The notes under the pieces are model-generated. The model was not told where the DNA came from. It was given only the letters and a program-made list of their open reading frames with translations, and made no database searches. 64,000 bases of DNA from Steinernema hermaphroditum. Its lineage: Eukaryota; Nematoda; Chromadorea; Rhabditida; Steinernematidae. This document shows, piece by piece, positions 56,823 through 64,000 of this stretch. The translations under genes and the position numbers were made by a program. The DNA lies in contig CM059622.1 of the NCBI GenBank assembly GCA_030435675.1, positions 558,001 through 622,000 of the forward strand, in the 5' to 3' direction. Numbering within the stretch: the stretch's first letter is position 1; every line of letters starts with the position of its first letter.

Positions 56823-56870
56823 CTAAGGGGGCCGACGATGATGAACCAAGATTAAGGGCTTGGTACCCAT
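56823..56870 (-). promoter_or_regulatory. 15-codon upstream ORF in the smd-1 leader
   Basis: ATG at 56870, reading MGTKPLILVHHRRPP and TAG at 56823, 66 nt before the main start. A TTTGCAG acceptor lies just upstream (about 56881-56887), so the uORF would be in the mature leader. AdoMetDC mRNAs of other eukaryotes are translationally controlled by polyamine-sensitive uORFs. Confidence 0.5.
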
Positions 56871-58117
56871 ACACTCAACCTGCAAAGGACACAGATTAGA
56901 AGACGATGAATTGGTTTCGATCTTTACATTGAGTGTGTGCCCTATTCCTTTGTTCCATAGTTCAGATCCCCTTGATCCGTAGTCAGGCGCCTGCCTGTAT
57001 TCCCTTGATCCATGGATCATTGTTTTTTTTCCTACAGTTACACCTTCTAACCGGTCACCATATTCATCTGCACACCACGCCGTATTCGAGGTTTATCAGC
57101 GCGCCATCATAGCCGCCCTATGCAAGTGCCCTCTCTTATCAGTGCACCCTTCAATCGCAGAGTCTTTGCACTACTTTTCCCTACAGGTTTTGCACTGATC
57201 ATGAGCTACATGAATAACAATCAGGATGGCCATTATACCCATATTTTAACCCCTCAATGCAAGGTTTTGCACGAAAGAGCCTGTTATATTTTGCTTATTG
57301 TTGATCGCGCCTATGTGAAACAGCTGCTGCCCGTTCATATGCACTTCCCCTTGACGTAATTGCCATGACGACTGTCGTCGTTTTCGTCTTTTTGCAAAAC
57401 TGAGTTATTATATCGAAGATATCGGAAGTTTTAGCCAATAGTCTCGAGGCTACAGTATGCTAACAAAGTAGGTCCTTTCGCACTTTCAGATCCAAAGCCC
57501 TTTCACCAGCCAGGAAGCCCAAAACCTTGTTTTTGAGCGCATGCGCAATACATGTTGTTTTTAGGCCTCTTTTTGCACTCATGTGTGCACTCATCCTGCA
57601 CTAAGAAAAAGGAGGTTATCGAAATGGTGCAATTTTGAGGGGAGAGCCATCCTGTCTCCACTCCATGATGCAGATACGGAAGACAAAAGACATGTCATAG
57701 TCCGTAGTCTCGGTGACGTAACGACGATGGTCTGATCACTTTATCAGCTTCTTCGTCTTACTATCGAGGAGTTGAAATTGCCCACTTTTCACTGACAAAG
57801 CAAATTGGTGGGCACTCTTGCCGCTTTGTGCAAGAACGTGGCGGATCAGTCGAGGCTACAGTATGCAGATATGAAAGATAAAGGACGTGTTATAGAGCAT
57901 GAACTTCCGAAGCGTCAGTCGAGCTCAAACGTTGACAATTACGGACACTATTTGCTCGAAGCTTTTGATGCGCATTAGATAACCCGGAGCTTACATAAAT
58001 TCCAAAAAGCTGATATTTTGGGAAATTACATGTTCCTATCGACAGATCGGCAGGCGGCCGCCAATTGGGAGTGGTCCCCTATCAGAACCGAACGTTCCAC
58101 TTATGAACTGCATAGTC

Positions 58118-58175
58118 CAGTGATGCCGATCGAGTTCGAAATCCTCGTTTTGGGACTCGTCGGCATCTCTGACAC
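58118..58175. repeat. Short palindrome of the GATGCCGATCGAGT family
   Basis: GATGCCGATCGAGT and ACTCGTCGGCATC face each other around a loop of about 22 nt. Partial relatives occur at 2227, 20475 and 22081 and in the ATPase intron repeat. Confidence 0.6.
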
Positions 58176-59327
58176 ATTCTACTGATCCGATCTTATGGAA
58201 GTTATCGAAATGCCGTGAAGGGTCTATGTCTCTCAATGTTACTCATCACTGCTCCTGTCACGAACCCCTTGATATACCCCCTAAAGATCTTTATATTTAT
58301 GTTCTTGTTGTAGAAAGATCCTCCAGGAATATCTTGCTTAATCATATAGGTCATACTCTAAAAAAAAACAAGCCTAATCGATAACCGACTTTCCGATTAT
58401 TGTAAGTTCGGATTCGGGAGAGTTATATTAAACATGCTATCTGATACCTGAATGAATCTTTTTCTAACTTCGATATCTTATGAGTATATTATTGTGAAAA
58501 AAATTCAATCAGGCACCTCTAGAAATCGACCTATATCGGTGAGAAAAAGTGCTTCGCCGGCTTGCTCTTGATCAGGTGGATGAGACAACGACAGTTTTGG
58601 TTTGTTAAGTCTTGTCTGATCTACCTTCCGGGATCGGGTCAACGAAAATATGCGAAGGATTTGGGACAACAACTATCTTCTCTTAGCTTATCCTCTTGAC
58701 GCAACCACCGCGAACTCAATTATCATAATCACCCCCCTATTACGTCCGGCACCCGATAAAATCGGCTCCGTTTCGGCGACAAAAGCTGCTTCGCCGGCTT
58801 ACGGCAATCCAAATCGCGCAAAGTGCAGCGGAAGCCCGCAATTCCGTCGATAAGACTCCGTTTTTAGACGGCCCTGCACCCCTTATCTCCGTATGTACTT
58901 TGATCTCCTTTGTCTTGCCCCTATTGCGCAAAACGGCCGTTTCCCACCTGCGCTCTCGACGTTTTTTCAGACGCAAATAACGTCGCCACATGTTGCGAAA
59001 GCGGAGAAGAGGCGTTCGAACGGCGCTCTTGTTACAGCGCAGCGGTTTTAGCGGGTTTCCCGATATTGTGAAGGGTGAATGGAGGGAGTAAACATGTGTG
59101 TTTACTCATCCACTGGATGTTTACTCCATATTAACACGATGTGCACCTATAATCGATTGGCATCAAAGGCGATCGCATAAACATTTGTTTCAAAAGACGG
59201 ATGTGGAAAGGTCTCAATAATGTAAACTGTCATCTGGATCTACAGAAGACGAAAGACGAAAGCGCTAGACTAAGGATTTGTTCTCCGCGGCACTTCTTTA
59301 CCCTTTATGCGAATTTTACACAATCTA

Positions 59328-59476
59328 GGGAACTTTCCGAAGTAAGTACCCCAACGAAAGGGACATAGAAGGGTCCGCTTCAGATCTAGCTGAAAATTGG
59401 TACCTAGGTTTTGGTGTACACTTACTTATGTGCCAATTTTCTGCCCGATTTAAAACGGTCACTTCGGAATGTTCCC
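59328..59476. mobile_element. 149-nt foldback MITE-like element
   Basis: Ends GGGAACTTTCCGAAGT and (complement) GGGAACATTCCGAAGT match at 15 of 16 positions. The inner arms CTGAAAATTGGTAC and GTGCCAATTTTCTG are also complementary, so nearly the whole element folds. Confidence 0.65.
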
Positions 59477-61221
59477 TTGCGAGTCCTTCTCCTACTGATC
59501 TTTACCACTGAGGTTTGTTTGTTTAGCTATCGATTCACATCACATCGTCCGCAATTGATCTTTGTACACAGAGGAAATCAAAGATGCCCATGAAGTGAAA
59601 AACATGTGTAGAAAAACGGAAATCAAACAAGATGATGTATCAGGAAATGTCCTATATGCTGCTCTTTGAATTCATTATCTAGGCTTCGAGTTATCGAGTC
59701 GAGTCGTGAATGACAGAGTCGCCGAATCGACTCGAAATGTCAACCCTAGTCCTATCTCTAAGTTCTCTTCAAAGTTAACACATACTAGACCAGTAAATCT
59801 GACTTCGTAATGTTTCACTTGACAGATGACGTATTAAAAATTAAAATTCATGGAATGTAGATATCTTAAATGCCATGTTAGTCACAGCCTTGTATGAATC
59901 CCTAAAAACAGGAAACGCAATTAGCCTGATTGAAGATCGCAAACAAAGTAATAGCCTCTACCGTATCCATCTGTTTCCGAAGTCGAGGATGGGAATGTTC
60001 CCTCCGATCAGAAGCCAGACGAATTAAAAGGCAATCCCTGGGATCCGTGCACTCCTTTGGGCAAACATCGCTAATGGAATTTTCTGGCAACGTTGGCCTT
60101 TGACCGTTGTGACATAAAATCTTTGCAGATTTATATCGCCTCGGGGGGATATGGAATCTTAAGTGGCGAAGGTTCTATGTCACGAGAAACTGGATCAGCT
60201 AGGTAAGAAGCAAATGGTACCAAAAAGACAAATTCAGATGGACCTGAAAAGATCATAATAATGATTATCTTTCACCTTTCATTAAGGCTGTCCTGTGCCG
60301 GGTATGTTTTACAGTATCCCGTTTTATTTAAGCTTCAGCTTGAAGCGTGATACTGTTACAAGGATCCCGATGTGGGATGGATATGTGCTGTTAGGGGCCC
60401 CCAGATTCGTCCAGAAAAAAGCACTATCTGCCCCCTTGACGCAGTGGTTCCGAAACGGCTTTTATTGGATTTTGGAAAGGATAAACCTGCTTTCTTTAAT
60501 CAGCTTAACTAGATGTGCGTCCGCGGATCGGATACTGTAGTCGTATCCTAGTTCTTAATACATCCAATTACTATACGGATTATTTTCATTCCCTGTTTGT
60601 TCTGATTAGCTTGAGTATGAGTGTTTCCTAAGCTGGAATATCGCAGTCCCTATGTTACTCTACTCTAATTAGTCCAAGTGGGTACCGTAACCCGATTCCT
60701 ATGGTCTTACCGGCTCTAGTCAGCTGAACTTCTCCTTGCTGTAACGGTCGAACTTCAGCACTCGGCTGTTGACCAATCGCATACACCGAAGGCGAGAGCC
60801 TGACGAACGCCGATGCAAGCCTAGCCGGATGGTTATGCTCTCGGATGAGGAGGAAGTTTGAGAGAGAGAACCTGGCGGAGGTTCTGCGAGTCCCTTTCTG
60901 CAAAAGACGCGATGGCGATAAGTTCAAACGTGCAAAACGCGAGAGAGGAACACACACGTCGGCGGAGAGGGCTTCGGAAATCGATTTACACTTTATTTAT
61001 GCATTTGTTGGAACGAAGTTTTGACGAAAGCAAAAAACAAAAGGATCCCGGAGAATGTGAAAAAACCGGCTTGCTGGAGATGGAGCTGCGCGAGAGGGGA
61101 GGACGATGCGAGCAGATAAGTGATCTGTAGCCATGGAGATAAGTGGCAATAAGGCGGAGTGAGGCTTAAAATGAATGTACTGGGCTCTGGACTAAATACA
61201 ATAAGGGTGAGTTATGTTTAG

Positions 61222-61297
61222 GGTCCTGTTTAGTCGATTGGCTAAGGTTGTTGACTCTCAATCCGAGGGTCATAGGTTCGAAGCCTACAGAGACACG
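61222..61297 (+). repeat. tRNA-headed SINE-like sequence
   Basis: A-box-like TAGTCGATTGG and a perfect B-box GGTTCGAAGCC are spaced as in tRNA genes, followed by a T-rich tail. The T-stem pairs over 4 bp; the anticodon and acceptor stems do not, so it is Pol III-type but not a tRNA. Confidence 0.5.
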
Positions 61298-61498
61298 TGG
61301 TTTTTCCTTTCTTCTTTCCGTGATTTTTCTAAGGCAATCACTTGAGAAGAAGGTGGCCCGAATAACGATATTCTTCCCGCTGAAGTAGAAGCCGGACCAT
61401 AGGCATCATTACTCCAAAACATAGCACCCTCGAACCTCTCCCTCCAAGGGAGAGACTTTTGGGGAAATCCCGCGATCTTCAAAGACACCTAATCAATA

Positions 61499-61810
61499 AT
61501 GAAAAGGCCTGTCCGCGCAACGTGCAACGGCGAACGTCAGGCGTGCGCGCCGGGGGCTTCCCCCGCCATTGAGGGCGCACACGAATCGGCGAAATGGAGG
61601 GCCGAAGGGCGTCCCGTTGGGGGCGCCACTGACGTCACCCGGGGCGGAATTGAGACGCCGACAGCCGGGGCGAACGACGACTCAGGCCGAGTGGTGGTGG
61701 CGAACAAAACGGAGAAGGTCTTTATGCGCGGCGACGACAACGACGACGACTCCGCTGATAACGCCCAGCCCAGTGGAGGAGGCGCTTCTGGGTGCCTAGA
61801 CACTAGCTAG
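61499..61810 (+). other. GC-rich open frame, not assigned
   Basis: A 103-codon frame in an unusually GC-rich island, rich in Gly, Ala, Asp and Thr, with an acidic GDDNDDDSADN run. It is open on the opposite strand too, which is typical of GC-rich non-coding DNA. No motif or splice support. Confidence 0.2.
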
Positions 61811-63624
61811 CCCCTTCGATGGCTTCTTATCGTGCGATGCACCCAAAACGGGAAGCGGATACGGTCGCCAAAACAGCTCTAAACGGCGACTTTGAACTCA
61901 TACATATATGTTTATGTCAACAGCAAAACCATCTATGATCGGAGCTCTCTCTCCCCATCCGAGTCCCCAGAAAAGGGGTTGCATTGCAGATGGACCTTTT
62001 TGGAGCTTATCAGTTAGGTGCATTGATAAGGGGCCGAATATGTGCCGTCGTTTGAACGGCGAAGAAGCGTGTTTTATTGGCCGTGTCGAGTGTCTGTGCA
62101 TGTTGAATGGATGTTGATGAGGGAGGAGGAAGAAAACAGCTGACGAGGAACGAAAAAAGTTAGCGAAAATCAGCTGTTTATTGTTAGGAGGAAGTGGGCG
62201 CTCGAGCGATCAGACGGCAGACAAACCAGGTACATCAAACATCTGTCTCACGTTATGCAAATTAGGGTGCCGTCTTATTTGACCTGCCTCATTGGTAGTT
62301 GGTAGGGGATCTAGTTTAACTGGTTCATCTCAAGAGGAAGTCACAGTGAGAAGCCTAAAATTGAAGTACCGGATAGTTTAGGCACGTGTTTAGCATGATC
62401 TTTTGACAAGGACAAATGACAAATCGGTGGTGGAGTAACCAATGATGTTAATCGTGCAGGAGCCACCATTATGAATCCATTGGAGTCAAAATCCTGGAGT
62501 AAATGGACTAGAACTCAAGGTACTATTAGCTGATAATGCCACCTGCTTCAAGCTGTTTGCCTGGACTTGGATTCCACGTTCGAGGCAGTTAAATACAAGC
62601 ATCACATCTCGAAGGGTACAATCTATTAACCTGGTAGTTCACATGATACCCTCTTCTTGAAACCCTATTCTCAGCTGGTGTCAAATCTCGAATCGGACTA
62701 TCTTATTACGCACGTTTGCTTTTGCTCATCCCTTTTAGGAGGTACCTGTATTTTACTCTGATCTAGCACCATTTACTCTGACGACGTGCCGCGTACTATA
62801 TGAATCAGGAATTGAGAGCTAGGCGTGCAGGGCGTCCATTTATATCTACAGAAAGTAGCAGAAAAAAAAACCATCAAGTCCCCATTCATTTTGCGACTAT
62901 TGTTCTCAAGCATAAAAACCTGAATGAAATGTTTTTCACCCCGGGGTCTTTCTTTAGCTTCTGGAGGAGCGCAATTACATATTGTTTCATGGTAGTCAGA
63001 TTGTTCGCATGTTGCTATATAAGGTCCCCCATATTTCGATTACTTTCATTCATACAAACATTATACTTTCCACATTCCATATGACTCGCTCTTTTATATG
63101 AGAGGCAAAAGGGATTTCCAAACAGAGATCGTTGTGAAGTCGATGAATGCCTAGCGTGACTTAGCAGGATTAACAAGAATCCCAGCAAGATGCGTGACTT
63201 CATCACAGACGCGAGCGAACGTCATTTCCGCTGCGTTTGCAGCTTGTTATTCAAAAGGGATCTATCCAATTTCGCGAAGTAAACACGATTATAATCAAAT
63301 CTAAGAATCCCAAGGGCCTTTTTGTTTTGAGCAGCTCTCAGAATGGAGTGGGGCCAATTGTGCAAAACAGGGTCACTCTGTGCTCTTCCTACGAACGCAA
63401 CGGGGAACTAAACACTTATATTCTTGTAGAACTCAGGATTCTGACAGTGCCAAACCGAAAGAAGTGATCTCTTATTTTATACACGACACGATTGGATCTA
63501 ATTCCGTTTAGCTCTTGTTATGAGCTGTACTGTACAAAACTTGGGAATAGAAGCCAGCCTAGACTGTTTAAACTTCACCATTACATTCGTTAACCTATCG
63601 CTGCTCGGTGCTCGGTATGAACTA

Positions 63625-64000
63625 CAGGTTGACGCAAAAGTTCCTCTGTCCAGCTGGAGTTCTTTGTTCTAGATCTCCGTTTAGAATTCTTACATAAATG
63701 GTTATTTCTTGATCCGTTTTTAGATCAATCCGGTGCAAACAGGATTGATGGCACTAGCCGTTAAGCAGTGCAAACAGCAGCTGTGATTAACAGCTGATTC
63801 AAATAGCGTGCTCGATCTTCAAAAACAACAAAACGTTTTAAGTTTGTACTCTTGAATCGGAGTCTAAATTGAGTGGAACTCAAGGTTTACATTCCAGCCA
63901 CGATGAACTGGAACGGCTGATCACTGTGCCAACAACGACAGCCAGGTAAAACCGCTAAATCAACTCATTCAGGGAACCTCAGAGAGAGTGAGAGAGTGGA
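63625..64000 (+). mobile_element. Possible left end of a mariner element leaving the window
   Basis: TACAGGTTGACGCAAAAGTTCC has the form of a mariner terminal repeat with TA outside (63623-63624). The matching end is not in the window. No transposase motif is visible in the 375 nt available. Confidence 0.35.
63900..64000 (+). repeat. Dispersed repeat copy at right edge
   Basis: GATCACTGTGCCAACAACGA, then ACCGCTAAATCAACTCATTC and the CCTCAGAGAGAG end match the copy at 41865-41965 in order. Confidence 0.55.

Larger units (their letters stand above)
56888..64000. other. Intergenic, no gene recognised; repeats
   Basis: About 7 kb without a supported exon chain. Seen: repeated GAGGCTACAGTATGC blocks (57448 and 57852), a palindromic GATGCCGA..GAGT element (58118-58175), a foldback (59328-59476), a GAGTC element (59690-59755), a tRNA-headed SINE-like piece (61222-61297), a GC-rich open frame (61499-61810), a mariner-type terminus at 63625 and a dispersed repeat at the right edge. 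Confidence 0.5.

Noticed and set aside
61499..61810. GC-rich 103-codon frame as a gene
   Set aside because: Open on both strands, low complexity and without motifs; kept only as an unassigned frame.
1..64000. CRISPR arrays, rRNA genes, SL RNA genes, retrotransposon reverse transcriptase
   Set aside because: I looked for regularly spaced repeats, rRNA core motifs, SL1-like leaders and YxDD-type frames and saw none.

Overview
The window is nuclear DNA of a nematode, most likely a rhabditid or diplogastrid (clade V type). Evidence: many 42-105 nt introns with GT..TTTCAG borders; a major sperm protein gene; a nuclear receptor with the nematode-type P-box; three families of nematode serpentine chemoreceptor; and genes recognisable as eat-6, mod-5 and smd-1. 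No bacterial, viral or organellar genes, rRNA or CRISPR were seen. The species cannot be named from the sequence alone.

Layout. (1) 1-3230, minus: first 619 residues of a Na+/K+-ATPase alpha subunit, running off the left edge. (2) 3.2-35 kb: an accessory, repeat-rich stretch with isolated sensory or regulatory genes: a nuclear hormone receptor (5675-7091, +), an srt-like GPCR (11120-12264, +), an intronless srh/str-type GPCR (13749-14762, -), a PEBP protein (15768-16456, -), a tRNA-Pro (17199-17270, -), an srx-type GPCR (19163-20299, -) and a small secreted peptide (29439-29688, +). Between them lie two degraded mariner transposons, a mariner-type non-autonomous element, several foldback (MITE-like) elements, tRNA-headed SINE-like sequences, tandem duplications and a relic of the nuclear-receptor last exon. 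(3) 35376-44084, +: a ten-exon SLC6 serotonin transporter (mod-5 type) with a secreted-peptide gene nested antisense in its 3.1-kb fifth intron. (4) 45.4-53.9 kb, minus: a compact gene block (aspartic protease, an unassigned 474-aa protein, a TMEM106 homologue, an RGG-box protein, a broken MSP gene, a divergent forkhead protein). (5) 54265-55321, +: three very small genes spaced like an operon. (6) 55536-56756, minus: S-adenosylmethionine decarboxylase with an upstream ORF. (7) 56.9-64 kb: no recognisable gene; repeats only.

The conserved housekeeping and neuronal genes have clean, phase-consistent exon chains, so the assembly looks sound there. The most unusual items are the micropeptide operon candidate, the nested secreted peptide, the MSP gene broken by an 83-nt net loss next to a forkhead gene with the same TATA-like element, and a dispersed repeat family whose copies keep the same reading frame.
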